A DNA stretch of 64,000 nucleotides from Gammaproteobacteria bacterium (GTDB lineage Bacteria; Pseudomonadota; Gammaproteobacteria; Xanthomonadales; SZUA-36). The first letter of the stretch is position 1, and every line of letters starts with the position of its first letter. The stretch is taken from contig JAUIJU010000014.1 of NCBI GenBank assembly GCA_030431095.1, positions 1-64,000 of the forward strand, in the 5' to 3' direction. A program made the position numbers and the translations under genes. Positions 25,692 to 35,199 of this stretch are shown one piece after another. The notes beneath the pieces were generated by a model that saw only the letters and a list, made by a program, of their open reading frames with translations, searched no databases and had not been told where the DNA came from.

Positions 25692-27511
25692 ACACGACCA
25701 CCCGGATGACCGTCGCCCAGGCGCTGGTGCGGTACCTGGTCGCACAGCATACTTTGCTCGACGGTGAACGCATCCCGCTGTTTGCCGGGTGCTGGGCGAT
25801 TTTCGGACACGGCAACGTCGCCGGCATGGGCGAGGCGCTGCAACACCAGCGCGAGGCGATGCCCACCTTTCGCGCGCACAATGAACAGGCGATGGCGCAC
25901 GCCGCCGTGGCCTTCGCCAAGGCCAGCCGGCGCCGCCGGATGATGGCCTGCACCACTTCCATCGGCCCGGGCGCCACCAACATGGTCACCGCCGCCGCGC
26001 TGGCGCATGTGAATCGCCTGCCGGTGTTGTTCTTGCCGGGCGATGTCTTCGCCAGCCGTCGACCAGACCCGGTTTTGCAGCAACTGGAAGACTTTGCGGA
26101 CGCCACTGTCAGCGCCAATGATTGTTTCCGCCCGGTCTCCCGCTACTTCGATCGCATTACTCGTCCCGAGCAACTGCTCGACACCCTGCCGCGGGCAATC
26201 TCCGTGCTGACCGACGCCGCCGATTGTGGACCGGTGACCCTGTGCCTGCCGCAGGATGTTCAGCCCGAAGCCTTCGACTGGCCGGCATCATTTTTCGATC
26301 CGGCGCTGCACGAACCGGCACGGCCACGCGCCGATCGTCATCGCCTGCAACAGGCGATCGAACTGCTGAACACCGCTGAACGCCCACTGGTGGTGGCCGG
26401 GGGTGGCGTGCTCTACTCCGGCGCCGAAAAACAACTGGCGGCTTTTGCCGAACGCCTGGGAATCCCGGTCGCGGAGACCCAGGCCGGCAAGGGTTCCCTG
26501 CCGTGGTCGCACCCCGCCAACGCCGGCGCCCTGGGGGTGACCGGCAGCGAGGCGGCCAACTCAATGGCGGCCGATGCCGACGTGGTGATCGCCGTCGGTA
26601 CGCGGTTGCAGGATTTCAGCACCGCATCGAATTCGCTGTTCGACCCGGACGCCCGGGTTATCACCGTCAACCCCTGCCGCCACGATGCGATCAAGCTGAA
26701 CGCGCTGGGCCTGGTGGCTGATGCCCTGGAGACGCTGGTTGAATTGAATCGTGCCGTGGCCGGGTCAGGCATGGCGCCGGCGTGGCGTGAGCGCCTGGCG
26801 CTGGCGCGCTCGACCTGGACGAAAGCGACCGATGCCGCGTTCGAGCCACCTGGGCAAGGACGTCCCGGCGATGCCCATGTGCTGGGCGTGCTGGACCGAT
26901 TCGCCAGCGAAGCCACCACCGTGGTCTGCGCGGCCGGCGGACTGCCGGGTGAGCTGCACAAGCTTTGGCGGGCGTCCGGTCCCGGCGCCTATCACCTGGA
27001 GTACGGCTACTCCTGCATGGGCTACGAAATTGCCGGGGGCCTGGGCGTCAAGCTCGCCGACCCGTCCCGTGAGGTCGTGGTCACCGTCGGCGACGGCAGC
27101 TACCTGATGATGAACTCCGAAATCGCCACGGCGGTCGCCATGAACCTGGACCTGGTTATCGTGGTGCTGGACAACGGCGGCTTCGGGTGCATCGAGCGCC
27201 TGCAGGCCTCCTGCGGCGGCGACTCGTTCAACAACCTGCTGCCCGCGGATCGGCCCAGCAAGGTCGATTTCGCTGCCCACGCCGGGTCGCTGGGCGCGCA
27301 CGCGACCCACGTCGAAGACCTGGACGAACTGGCAGGCGCGCTGGACCAGACACGAGCGCGCGGCGGCGTCAACGTCATCGTCATCGATACCGATCCCCTG
27401 CTCGCCACCGAAGCCGGTGGCGCCTGGTGGGACGTGCCGGTGGCGGAAACGTCGCAAAGCGGCGCCGTACTCGATGCCCGGCGCGCCTACGACAAGGCCC
27501 GAAAACGATGA
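25688..27511 (+). CDS. iolD: 3D-(3,5/4)-trihydroxycyclohexane-1,2-dione hydrolase
   Basis: A 607-residue thiamine-diphosphate enzyme that opens the inositol ring. The pyrimidine-domain glutamate lies in FRAHNEQAMAHAAVAFAK, the middle Rossmann domain in PLVVAGGGVLYSGAEKQ, and the ThDP-magnesium motif is GDGSYLMMNSEIATAVAMNLDLVIVVLDN. These match IolD rather than acetolactate synthase, as do CWAIFGHGNVAGMGEAL and the aromatic-rich YGYSCMGYEIAGGLG. The GTG overlaps the iolC stop (GTGA). It is one link of the operon Gfo/Idh-iolB-iolC-iolD-iolE. Confidence 0.94.
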   Translation: MNTTTRMTVAQALVRYLVAQHTLLDGERIPLFAGCWAIFGHGNVAGMGEALQHQREAMPTFRAHNEQAMAHAAVAFAKASRRRRMMACTTSIGPGATNMVTAAALAHVNRLPVLFLPGDVFASRRPDPVLQQLEDFADATVSANDCFRPVSRYFDRITRPEQLLDTLPRAISVLTDAADCGPVTLCLPQDVQPEAFDWPASFFDPALHEPARPRADRHRLQQAIELLNTAERPLVVAGGGVLYSGAEKQLAAFAERLGIPVAETQAGKGSLPWSHPANAGALGVTGSEAANSMAADADVVIAVGTRLQDFSTASNSLFDPDARVITVNPCRHDAIKLNALGLVADALETLVELNRAVAGSGMAPAWRERLALARSTWTKATDAAFEPPGQGRPGDAHVLGVLDRFASEATTVVCAAGGLPGELHKLWRASGPGAYHLEYGYSCMGYEIAGGLGVKLADPSREVVVTVGDGSYLMMNSEIATAVAMNLDLVIVVLDNGGFGCIERLQASCGGDSFNNLLPADRPSKVDFAAHAGSLGAHATHVEDLDELAGALDQTRARGGVNVIVIDTDPLLATEAGGAWWDVPVAETSQSGAVLDARRAYDKARKR

Positions 27512-28386
27512 ACGTGCGCCTCGGCATCAACCCGCTCACCTGGAGCAATGATGACTTGCCCCGCCTGGGCAGCGATATTTCACTCGCGACCTGCCTGGCC
27601 GAAGCGTCCGCCGCCGGGTACGACGGCGTCGAGCTCGGTCACAAGTTTCCCCGCGACCCCACGATACTGGGGCCGTTGCTGGCGGAACACCGCCTCGCCC
27701 TGGTTTCCGGCTGGTACAGCCTGCGGCTGATGACGCGCGACGCGGCTGCGGAATTCGCCGCCATGCAACCGCACCTGCATCTGCTCGCCGCCCTGGGTAG
27801 CGACGTGATGGTCTGTGCCGAGGTGACGGCATGCACGCACTCCGATCCGCGCGCGCCGCTCTCGGCCCGACCGGTTCTACCGCGATCCGACAGCCGCCTG
27901 TTTTACCGCCGCATGAGCGAACTGGCGACAATGATGCGGGATGTGGGTATGCGCCTGGCCTATCACCATCACGTCGGTACCATCATCCAGTCCGGCGATG
28001 ACGTCGACAGGTTGATGGCCGGATGCGACGACCCGGTCGAGTTGCTGCTCGACACCGGCCACCTGACATTCGGTGGTGCTGATCCCGTGGCGGCAGCGAA
28101 GGACTACGCGGAACGCGTGGCCCACGTCCACTGCAAGGACGTTCGCCAGGGCGTGCTGGCAACGGTACTGAACGAAGATGCCTCGTTTCTCGACGCCGTG
28201 GTGCGCGGTGTGTTCACCGTGCCCGGCGACGGCTGCGTTGACTATCCCGCGGTATTCGAACCACTTCGCCAGGCCGGCTACACCGGCTGGATGGTGGTCG
28301 AGGCAGAGCAGGACCCCACCGTCGCCGACCCCGTGACCTGCGCCACCTCCGGGCACCGCGCCCTTTCACGTCTCACCACCGGCTGA
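27508..28386 (+). CDS. iolE: Inosose dehydratase
   Basis: A 292-residue AP-endonuclease-2-fold TIM-barrel that dehydrates scyllo-inosose to the diketone used by IolD. Family landmarks are GINPLTWSNDDLP at the N-terminus, GYDGVELGHKFPRD, the metal-binding glutamate region, LAYHHHVGTIIQ, LLLDTGHLTFGG, HVHCKDVR and the terminal GYTGWMVVEAEQDP. The ATG overlaps the iolD stop (ATGA). It ends the plus-strand operon and faces the phytase gene, 45 bases away, which is read from the other strand. Confidence 0.93.
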   Translation: MNVRLGINPLTWSNDDLPRLGSDISLATCLAEASAAGYDGVELGHKFPRDPTILGPLLAEHRLALVSGWYSLRLMTRDAAAEFAAMQPHLHLLAALGSDVMVCAEVTACTHSDPRAPLSARPVLPRSDSRLFYRRMSELATMMRDVGMRLAYHHHVGTIIQSGDDVDRLMAGCDDPVELLLDTGHLTFGGADPVAAAKDYAERVAHVHCKDVRQGVLATVLNEDASFLDAVVRGVFTVPGDGCVDYPAVFEPLRQAGYTGWMVVEAEQDPTVADPVTCATSGHRALSRLTTG

Positions 28387-28431
28387 GGCGGCGCCGGGAC
28401 ACCGAGCGCGGCGCCCCGGACACCTTTTCCG

Positions 28432-30465
28432 CTATTCCAGCCCAAGAGCCCGGGCAATGTCTGCCCAGGAAACGAACTTGAAATTCTGTCGCTCGGCGGG
28501 GGCGATATTGCGCCCGTCCTGCACCACCAGCAGTCCCATCGGGTAGCCGGCGCCCAGCGGCGCGCTGGTGACGTCCAGCCCATCGGTTTCCGAAACACCG
28601 TCAATTCCGCTGTTCGGATCGGCGACGACGTGAAACTTGCCGACAAATTCGTGCGTACCTTCCAGCCGGTACAGCAGGTAATTGTTCTCCCCCTGGTTGG
28701 ACGCGACGATGTAGCCCGTACCGGCTTCGCCCTGCCAGATCGAAACGCCCTCGATGTCAGCGACCATGTGCTCGCCTTCGACGCTGTCGATCAGGGTGCG
28801 CTCGCTGTCGGCGCCCGGCTCGGCGTCGTACTTCCACAGGCCGTAGTCTTCCTGGGCGATGAACAGAAGGCCCCGATCGTCGTCGGCGGCACAGCCCTCG
28901 GCCTGGCCGCCGACCGAGATCTCCCGTACCGGGGTGGCGCTGACGCGCCCCGGCGAGGATTCTTCCAGCAGGAACTGCCGGGTCAGCCCGTCACCGCTGC
29001 CATTGACGAACACGTAGTAGGCGCCGTTGCGAGCGCTGCGGTACATGCACATGCCATAGGGGTCCGGCAACCCGGTCGGCTGGGCGCCATCGGCCACTTC
29101 GCGCATTTCCGCACTCGCTGGATCGATGGCGTAGATGGCGATGCTGCTGTCGGTGCGGTTGCTGGCCGTCACCAGGGCGACGGACTCACCGTCCAGCATG
29201 AATCCGTCACGCAAATCAACGTTGTTGATGCGCCCGTCCGCGAAGAACTGCAGCGAATCACCGGCAAGGTTGAAGACATGCAGGCCACTTTTCTTGTCGG
29301 TACCCAGCACCAGGCTGTTCTCCGGGTCGGCATGGTTGACCCAGATGGCCGGGTCGTCCGCGGCGTCGCCCCAGCTGTCGACCACCTGGGTTTCGACCGT
29401 GGCTTCGACGGTGGCAACCGGGGTCGGGGCCGCGACGGTTTCCGCCATGCCGACCAGGCCCAGCGCCGACGCCACGGCGGACCAGGGCACGATCTTGTAT
29501 TCCGATGCGCCATCGGACTGGTCTTCGTCCGCGATCGCGAGCCAGCCGCCCCCGGTGGTCGAGAGCACCGCCATGCCCTCCGCCTCTGACAGGCCCTCGA
29601 TATCGAGGGCGCCCACGGACTCGCCATCGGGCAGCGTGTAGACGCTCAGGTAGCCCTCCCCGGCATCAGCCACCAGCAGGTAAGCCAGGTCCGGACGGAC
29701 CGAGTAGATGGAAACACCCTTGATCTCCTCGCCCAGCTGTCCACGCGGCGCGACCAGGTCGACCAGTTCGCGGGTGGTGTCGGCCTCCGGTTCGGCTCCG
29801 AAACGCCAGATCCCCAGCTCTTCATCACCCACGTAAACCTGTGCATCGTTCGGATCGACCGCGCAGAAACCGGCGCCCTTGCCCGCGGGTATGGTCCGCA
29901 AGAGGCGGGCCTGCCAGCGGTCATCCGAATGGTAGAGTTCCCAGTGATGCAGCAAGCCCTCGTCGGTGGTGCCGTACAGGTACCAGCTACCGGAAAGCCG
30001 GCTGCGGAAACTGCACAGCCCCGTCAGTTCGTCGTTGACCGGCAGGGGCTCGGCCGGCAGGGCCTCGAGACTGCCGCTGGTATCACTGATTCGCCAGGGC
30101 GAGAGCTGACTGCTGGCCAGGTCGTAGACCATGGCGAGCCGGGGTTCGGCCTGGCCATCGCGCAGTACCTCGACCATGCCGGCCGTCACGCCAGGCTGTG
30201 CGGAAAGACGCGAGCCATCGGTGGCGTAAACATTCAGACCACCCTCGCCTTCGGCAGCAAGCAGGAAAATGCGATCATCAAGCGTCCAGAAGGCCCCGTC
30301 GGTGGCGCTGCCCAGGTCTGGCGACTCGGTCTGGGCGGTGGGTTGCAGCGTCGGCCGCTTCGACTTGTTTTCCGGCGCTTCGGCAGCCGGTGCAGCTTGC
30401 GGCGCGTTGGCCGAATAGCAGGCGGTCAACATGGTGCTGAGCGTTATGGCGAGTATGCTTTTCAT
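28432..30465 (-). CDS. Two-domain beta-propeller phytase lipoprotein
   Basis: A 677-residue lipoprotein (lipobox STMLTAC, Cys16). The C-terminal domain (about 360-677) is a canonical beta-propeller phytase: DDPAIWVN at 370-377, GTDKKSGLHVFNL, NNVDLRDGF, EDYGLWKYDAEP, and the calcium-binding IDGVSETDGLDV. The N-terminal domain (about 50-335) repeats the later blades (DEELGIWRFGAEP, IKGVSIY, EGMAV) but lacks the DDPAIWVN blade, so it is an incomplete propeller. Dual-domain phytases of Bacillus have the same layout, where the incomplete domain is reported to help with lower inositol phosphates. It is anchored to a membrane, facing periplasm or surface, and releases phosphate from phytate in a calcium-dependent way. 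It is controlled from the divergent gap with two operators. Confidence 0.92.
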   Translation of the reverse strand: MKSILAITLSTMLTACYSANAPQAAPAAEAPENKSKRPTLQPTAQTESPDLGSATDGAFWTLDDRIFLLAAEGEGGLNVYATDGSRLSAQPGVTAGMVEVLRDGQAEPRLAMVYDLASSQLSPWRISDTSGSLEALPAEPLPVNDELTGLCSFRSRLSGSWYLYGTTDEGLLHHWELYHSDDRWQARLLRTIPAGKGAGFCAVDPNDAQVYVGDEELGIWRFGAEPEADTTRELVDLVAPRGQLGEEIKGVSIYSVRPDLAYLLVADAGEGYLSVYTLPDGESVGALDIEGLSEAEGMAVLSTTGGGWLAIADEDQSDGASEYKIVPWSAVASALGLVGMAETVAAPTPVATVEATVETQVVDSWGDAADDPAIWVNHADPENSLVLGTDKKSGLHVFNLAGDSLQFFADGRINNVDLRDGFMLDGESVALVTASNRTDSSIAIYAIDPASAEMREVADGAQPTGLPDPYGMCMYRSARNGAYYVFVNGSGDGLTRQFLLEESSPGRVSATPVREISVGGQAEGCAADDDRGLLFIAQEDYGLWKYDAEPGADSERTLIDSVEGEHMVADIEGVSIWQGEAGTGYIVASNQGENNYLLYRLEGTHEFVGKFHVVADPNSGIDGVSETDGLDVTSAPLGAGYPMGLLVVQDGRNIAPAERQNFKFVSWADIARALGLE

Positions 30466-30502
30466 GGTCAGCCCTGTGTTCGGTTGGGTTGAATCGGATG
30501 AT

Positions 30503-30516
30503 GGAATATTAATTTC
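30503..30516. promoter_or_regulatory. Candidate IolR/RpiR operator, site 4
   Basis: GGAAT-ATTA-ATTTC matches the locus consensus with one base change. It lies 38 bases upstream of the phytase start, in the divergent phytase/phosphatase gap. Confidence 0.55.
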
Positions 30517-30531
30517 ATTTTCTATTATAAT

Positions 30532-30545
30532 CGAATGAATATTTC
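30532..30545. promoter_or_regulatory. Candidate IolR/RpiR operator, site 5
   Basis: CGAAT-GAAT-ATTTC matches the consensus with changes at both outer positions. It lies 29 bases from site 4 (start to start) and 49 bases upstream of the phosphatase gene. The similar spacing at 35171/35200 and 19662/19690 (28-29 bases) suggests paired binding on one helix face. Confidence 0.5.
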
Positions 30546-30593
30546 AATTACAGTGCTGGCATTGATCACCGGCAGAAAAAAAAGGCTCCGGAA

Positions 30594-31991
30594 ATGAACC
30601 GAAACACCACGTCCGTACCCGACCGGGCGGTCCGTTCGACGCTGCTCGGTGCCGGCCCGGCGCCCCACCGGCCCAGGCCCTCACTTGCCCTGGCGCTGGT
30701 GGTCACCCTGACGCTGGTGGGCTGCGCATCACCCCCGGCCCCACCGGGCGCCACGAATTCAGGATCTTCCAGCGTCGATGCCTTCAGCGTAAATCTGCTT
30801 GCCTTTGGGGACACCGGTTACAGTTATGACTGGCTGGAAGCCGAAGACCACGAGCATCCGCTGGATGCACGAAGCTTCATCATCGAAGAACTGGACGACT
30901 GGATCGAGGACAATCGACCGATACAGGAATTTCGCCTGTCACCGTTGCACCTGGCCGAACAGACTGGTGGCTGGGTTCCCGCGAGTGGCTTGCTGCCGGT
31001 ATCACGGGCGATCAGATCCTGGTGCGCGGCGCCGGAGCTTTGCCGGTTCGGGGTGATGCTGGGTGACAATATCTACCCTTCGGGCGCCACGGTCGGCGCC
31101 GATGGCCGAGATGACACCCAACGATTCGAAGACCTGATGCACACCCCGTACATCGGCCTGCGGGAACAGGACCCGGATTTTGTGATCTATCCGGTGATGG
31201 GCAATCACGACTGGGAAACCTCCCGTGAAGGCGCGGTGGCGCAGCTCGAGTACCTGCAGGACTCTCCCCTGTACCGGATGGACGGGTTCTGGTGGCGCGC
31301 CGTGCCGGCGCCTGGGGTCGAGGTCTTCGGTATCGACACCACCGTGCTGCTGGCCGCCTTCGAGGAACCGGAAGTGGAGATTGCCGACGATGGGACACCG
31401 GTTCGTACCGGCGAGATCGACCACCATGATCCGTGGACCGTTCCCATTGGCGAAGAACGCAACCAGGTCGCCTGGCTGGAACAGGCGATGGCCGAGTCGA
31501 ACGCGCGCTGGAAGATCGTCGTGGCCCACCACCCCTTGTGGTCGGGATCCAGCGGAAAGTACGAACAGACAAAGGTCCTGCGTGAGCAACTCTACCCCGT
31601 CCTGTGCCGCCATGCCGACATGTACCTGGCCGGACACGAACACACCCTGGAAGTCCACATGGACGATTGCCGCGAGGGCCTGGGCAAGCCCGACGCGCGG
31701 CCCCTGCTGACGCTGGTATCCGGCGCAGCCGGCAAGCAACGCGCCCTGCACAGCACCTTCATGGCCTACCAGGACCGCCGCTACCCCCAGAAGGAAACCG
31801 TGTTTGCACGCGGCCAGGTCTGGGGGTTCGCGACTCTGGAACTCGGGGCCGAATCGGGCACCGTGACCATCCTGACCACGCCGGACGCCGGCACCGGCGA
31901 AGCTGTCGAGACCTTTAACCACCGCTTTCAACGCCGATCCGGGCGTGACAGGGAAAGCGGGGAGCAAGCCGCTACGGGCACGGCACCTTGA
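30594..31991 (+). CDS. Lipoprotein metallophosphatase (purple acid phosphatase-like)
   Basis: A 465-residue calcineurin-like phosphoesterase with lipobox LVGC (Cys44). All five metal-binding blocks are present: FGDTGYSYD (72-75 GDTG), MLGDNIYPSG, VMGNHDW, VVAHHPLWS and YLAGHEHTLEV. This is the pattern of mammalian tartrate-resistant and bacterial purple acid phosphatases. It is placed opposite the phytase across two operators, so it probably removes phosphates from the lower inositol phosphates the phytase leaves. The N-terminal ATG gives a long n-region (30 residues) before the hydrophobic core; an internal start is possible. Its stop overlaps the TTG of the symporter gene. Confidence 0.85.
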   Translation: MNRNTTSVPDRAVRSTLLGAGPAPHRPRPSLALALVVTLTLVGCASPPAPPGATNSGSSSVDAFSVNLLAFGDTGYSYDWLEAEDHEHPLDARSFIIEELDDWIEDNRPIQEFRLSPLHLAEQTGGWVPASGLLPVSRAIRSWCAAPELCRFGVMLGDNIYPSGATVGADGRDDTQRFEDLMHTPYIGLREQDPDFVIYPVMGNHDWETSREGAVAQLEYLQDSPLYRMDGFWWRAVPAPGVEVFGIDTTVLLAAFEEPEVEIADDGTPVRTGEIDHHDPWTVPIGEERNQVAWLEQAMAESNARWKIVVAHHPLWSGSSGKYEQTKVLREQLYPVLCRHADMYLAGHEHTLEVHMDDCREGLGKPDARPLLTLVSGAAGKQRALHSTFMAYQDRRYPQKETVFARGQVWGFATLELGAESGTVTILTTPDAGTGEAVETFNHRFQRRSGRDRESGEQAATGTAP

Positions 31992-33607
31992 ACTGGATCG
32001 GCTTCTTCGGCTTCACCGCCCTGGTGGCGGTGATCTCCTGGTGGGGCACACGGCGCCACCATGTCGGTGACACAGCGGAGGGCTATTTTCTGGCCGGGCG
32101 TAGCCTGGGCGCACTGTTCATCGCCGGATCACTGATGCTCACCAACCTGTCGACCGAGCACCTGATCGGGCTGAACGGCGATGCGTTCCAGCACACCATT
32201 GCGGTCACCGCCTGGGAGACCACGGCGGCACTGGCCATGGTGCTGACCGCGTTGGTGTTCCTGCCGATCTATCTTCGCCGTGGCCTGACCACCATCCCGG
32301 AATTTCTCGACCAACGCTTCGATGGCACCACCCGAGTCATCATGTCGGCGCTGTTCCTGCTGTCCTATGCCATCGCCATTCTGCCTGTGGTGCTGCTGTT
32401 CGGCGCGAGCGGCATGGAGAGCCTGTTCGATGTGTCGGGAACCCTGGGCATCAGCGAGACGCGCGCACGGTGGCTGCTGGTCTGGGGCATCGGCGGTCTG
32501 GGCAGCCTGTACGCCATTTTCGGCGGACTGCGGGCCATCGCGATCTCGGACACGATCAATGGTGTCGGTTTTTTGCTGGCCAGCCTGATGATTCCGCTGC
32601 TGGCCCTGTTGGTCATCGGCGACGGCAATCCACTGGCCGGACTGGAAACCGTGTACACCGAGGAAAAGCCCAAGTTCGACATCACCGGCAACGAGCCGGG
32701 CAGCTTTTTGCCCTTCGGTGTGCTGTTCACCGGCATGGTGGTGAACCAGGTATTTTTCTGGTGCGTCAACCAGTCGATCCTGCAACGCGCACTGGGCGCC
32801 CGCAGCCTGGCCGCGGGCCAGCAGGGTGTTCTGCTGGCGGCCATGTTCAAGCTGCTGGGTCCCCTGGTCGTGGTCCTGCCCGGGGTGATTGCCTGGCACC
32901 TGTTCCAGGGCGAGCTGGATCGTTCGGATTACCTGCTGGCCTACCCACGCCTGGTGGCCGAAGTGCTGCCCCCGGCGGTGTCCGGCCTGTTTGCGGCGGT
33001 GATGGTGGGCGCGGTGCTGAGCACCTTCAACAGCGTGCTCAACAGCGCGGCAACGCTGTTCTCCAACGGCATCTGGAAACCCCTGTTCCGGCACGAAGCC
33101 AGCGACCGGCAGATGGTGGCCTCCGGGCGCTGGTGCTCGGTGGTGCTGGCGGTGGCCGCCATGGTCACGGCGCCGAAAATCGACACCAGCGGCAGCCTCT
33201 ACAACTATCTGCAGCAGATCAACGCCACTTTCTTTGGCCCAATGCTGGCGGTGATCCTTGCGGCGCTGTTTACCCGCCGGGCCTCAGCGCTTGCGGCGAA
33301 AACCGCCCTGGTCGTGGGACCGGTGATGTTCTACTCCGTCAACTTCGCCTGGAGGGAGCCCATCCAGGCGTGGGTACAGTCCCTGTTTGGCCTGTCCGAA
33401 CCGATTCACTTTCTCCATTGGCTGGCCGTGGTATTCGTGATTACCGTCGCGCTGATCACTGTGATCAGCGCCTGGCGACCCGACACCCGTGACCACGCGC
33501 CCGCCGTGCCGGCCCCGGTGGACATGACGCCCTGGCGCATGGCGAAACCGGCCTCCGCGCTGATCGTACTGGTCACCCTGGCGACGTACATCCTCTTGGC
33601 CCAGTAA
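31988..33607 (+). CDS. Sodium/solute symporter (SSS family), probable inositol transporter
   Basis: A 539-residue membrane protein with about 14 hydrophobic segments and SSS-family landmarks: YFLAGRSLGALFIAGSLMLTNLSTEHLIGLNGDAF, then GLTTIPEFLDQRFDG, and ISDTINGVGF. This is the fold of vSGLT and the mammalian inositol transporters SMIT1/2. The TTG start overlaps the phosphatase stop (TTGA). Co-transcription with a phosphatase that finishes dephosphorylation makes free inositol the likely substrate, with sodium as driver. Substrate assignment is inference; other SSS members carry sugars or sialic acid. Confidence 0.85.
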   Translation: MNWIGFFGFTALVAVISWWGTRRHHVGDTAEGYFLAGRSLGALFIAGSLMLTNLSTEHLIGLNGDAFQHTIAVTAWETTAALAMVLTALVFLPIYLRRGLTTIPEFLDQRFDGTTRVIMSALFLLSYAIAILPVVLLFGASGMESLFDVSGTLGISETRARWLLVWGIGGLGSLYAIFGGLRAIAISDTINGVGFLLASLMIPLLALLVIGDGNPLAGLETVYTEEKPKFDITGNEPGSFLPFGVLFTGMVVNQVFFWCVNQSILQRALGARSLAAGQQGVLLAAMFKLLGPLVVVLPGVIAWHLFQGELDRSDYLLAYPRLVAEVLPPAVSGLFAAVMVGAVLSTFNSVLNSAATLFSNGIWKPLFRHEASDRQMVASGRWCSVVLAVAAMVTAPKIDTSGSLYNYLQQINATFFGPMLAVILAALFTRRASALAAKTALVVGPVMFYSVNFAWREPIQAWVQSLFGLSEPIHFLHWLAVVFVITVALITVISAWRPDTRDHAPAVPAPVDMTPWRMAKPASALIVLVTLATYILLAQ

Positions 33608-33628
33608 AGAGCCGCGTGCCGGCGAGAC

Positions 33629-35152
33629 TTAATCCGAAGGAAAGCTGAAGTTGGCCGCTTCGCGCCGGCGTGGTGCCGGCCAGCGCTGCGTGATGGTCTT
33701 GGTTCGCGTGTAGAAGCGGACGGCGTCTGGTCCATAGGCATGCAGATCTCCGAACAGCGACCGCTTCCAGCCGCCGAAACTGTGCCAGGCCACCGGGACC
33801 GGCAAGGGGACGTTGATGCCAACCATCCCCACGCGAATGCGGTCGGAAAACACGCGGGCCACTTCACCGTCACGGGTGAAGATGCAGGTTCCATTGCCGT
33901 ATTCGTGCCCGTCAATCCAATCCATGGCCTGTGCGATGTTCGCGGCGCGCATGACACACAGCACTGGGCCAAAGATCTCTTCCCGGAACACGGCCATCTC
34001 CGGTGACACGTGGTCGAACAGGCAGCCGCCGAGAAAATACCCGTCATTGCCTGTGGCGGCGTGATCCCGGCCGTCCACCACCAGTTCTGCCCCCTCGGCG
34101 ACGCCCTGGTCCACGTAGGCGCGCACGCGCGCCAGGTGGTCGGCGCTGATCAGCGGGCCCATTTCCACGCCCGGCGACATGCCGTCGCCGACAACCAGGT
34201 TTGCGAGTCTGCCGCGCAGACCCTCGATGACGGCGTCAGCGACAGTGTCACCGACACAGATTGCCACCGAGATGGCCATGCATCGCTCGCCGCATGAGCC
34301 GTAAGCCGCGCCCATGAGGGCGTTCACCACGTTGTCGACATCGGCATCGGCCATGACCACCGCGCAGTTCTTGGCGCCACCCAGCGCCTGGACACGCTTG
34401 CCGTGTTCGCCCGCGGTGCGGTACACGTGTTCGGCCACCGCCGTGGATCCCACGAAGCTCACTGCCTCGACCCTGGCATGGCCGAGCAGTGTATTGACGG
34501 CTTCCACGTCCCCATTGACAACGTTGAACACCCCGTCCGGCAGGCCAGCCTCGGAAAACAGTCGCGCCAGGTCCAGGGCTGGAGAGGGATCTTTCTCCGA
34601 TGGTTTCAGCACGAAGGCGTTGCCGCAGGCGATGGCCATCGGAAACATCCACATGGGCACCATGGCCGGGAAATTGAACGGGGTGATTCCAGCGACCACG
34701 CCCAGGGCCTGGCGTTCCGTCCAGGTATCGATGCCCGGACCGGCGTTCTTCGAGAATTCGCCCTTGAGCAATTCCGGTGCGCCGCAGGCGTAGTCGACCA
34801 CCTCGATCCCACGACGAACCTCCCCCCGCGCATCGTCGAGCGTTTTTCCGTGCTCGAGCGTGACCTTCTCGGCAAGCTCATCGAAATGGGCCTCCAGCAA
34901 CCGCTTGAACTCGAAAAGAACGGCGGCGCGCCGGGCCGGTGGAACGTCACGCCAGTGCGCGGCGGCACGCGTTGACGCCATCACCGCACGGTTCACCGTC
35001 TCGACGTCGGCGAGCGCGACCGTGCCGATGATTTCGCCTGTGGCCGGATTGATTCTCTCGCCGTGGCGCCGGCCTCCGGCAACAATGGCGCCATCGATGA
35101 AGTGATCGACGACGGTGCGCGGGGCGCAGGGTTGTGACTCGGAAAGGGACAT
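33629..35152 (-). CDS. mmsA: CoA-acylating methylmalonate/malonate-semialdehyde dehydrogenase
   Basis: A 507-residue aldehyde dehydrogenase of the MmsA/IolA type that converts malonate semialdehyde to acetyl-CoA and CO2, the last step of inositol catabolism. The signature GSCGERCMAISVAICVG contains the catalytic cysteine, with NPATGEIIGTVALADVETVNRA at the N-terminus, the VAGITPFNFPAMVPMWMFPMAI block and the FGGWKRSLFGDLHAYG end. It points away from the OPA-transporter gene, and the gap between them carries two operators. The same enzyme serves valine catabolism, but this copy looks dedicated to inositol. Confidence 0.94.
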   Translation of the reverse strand: MSLSESQPCAPRTVVDHFIDGAIVAGGRRHGERINPATGEIIGTVALADVETVNRAVMASTRAAAHWRDVPPARRAAVLFEFKRLLEAHFDELAEKVTLEHGKTLDDARGEVRRGIEVVDYACGAPELLKGEFSKNAGPGIDTWTERQALGVVAGITPFNFPAMVPMWMFPMAIACGNAFVLKPSEKDPSPALDLARLFSEAGLPDGVFNVVNGDVEAVNTLLGHARVEAVSFVGSTAVAEHVYRTAGEHGKRVQALGGAKNCAVVMADADVDNVVNALMGAAYGSCGERCMAISVAICVGDTVADAVIEGLRGRLANLVVGDGMSPGVEMGPLISADHLARVRAYVDQGVAEGAELVVDGRDHAATGNDGYFLGGCLFDHVSPEMAVFREEIFGPVLCVMRAANIAQAMDWIDGHEYGNGTCIFTRDGEVARVFSDRIRVGMVGINVPLPVPVAWHSFGGWKRSLFGDLHAYGPDAVRFYTRTKTITQRWPAPRRREAANFSFPSD

Positions 35153-35170
35153 TGTGGCCTCGCTTAAAAT

Positions 35171-35184
35171 AGAATAAATATTTC
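35171..35184. promoter_or_regulatory. Candidate IolR/RpiR operator, site 6
   Basis: AGAAT-AAAT-ATTTC matches the locus consensus. It lies 19 bases upstream of the mmsA start codon in the divergent gap 35153-35276. Confidence 0.55.
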
Positions 35185-35199
35185 TGTAAAATATTTTAT

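Noticed and set aside
28387-28431. GGCGCC-containing hairpin between iolE and the phytase gene
   Set aside because: Pairing is possible in several registers, and there is no T-tract in either direction.
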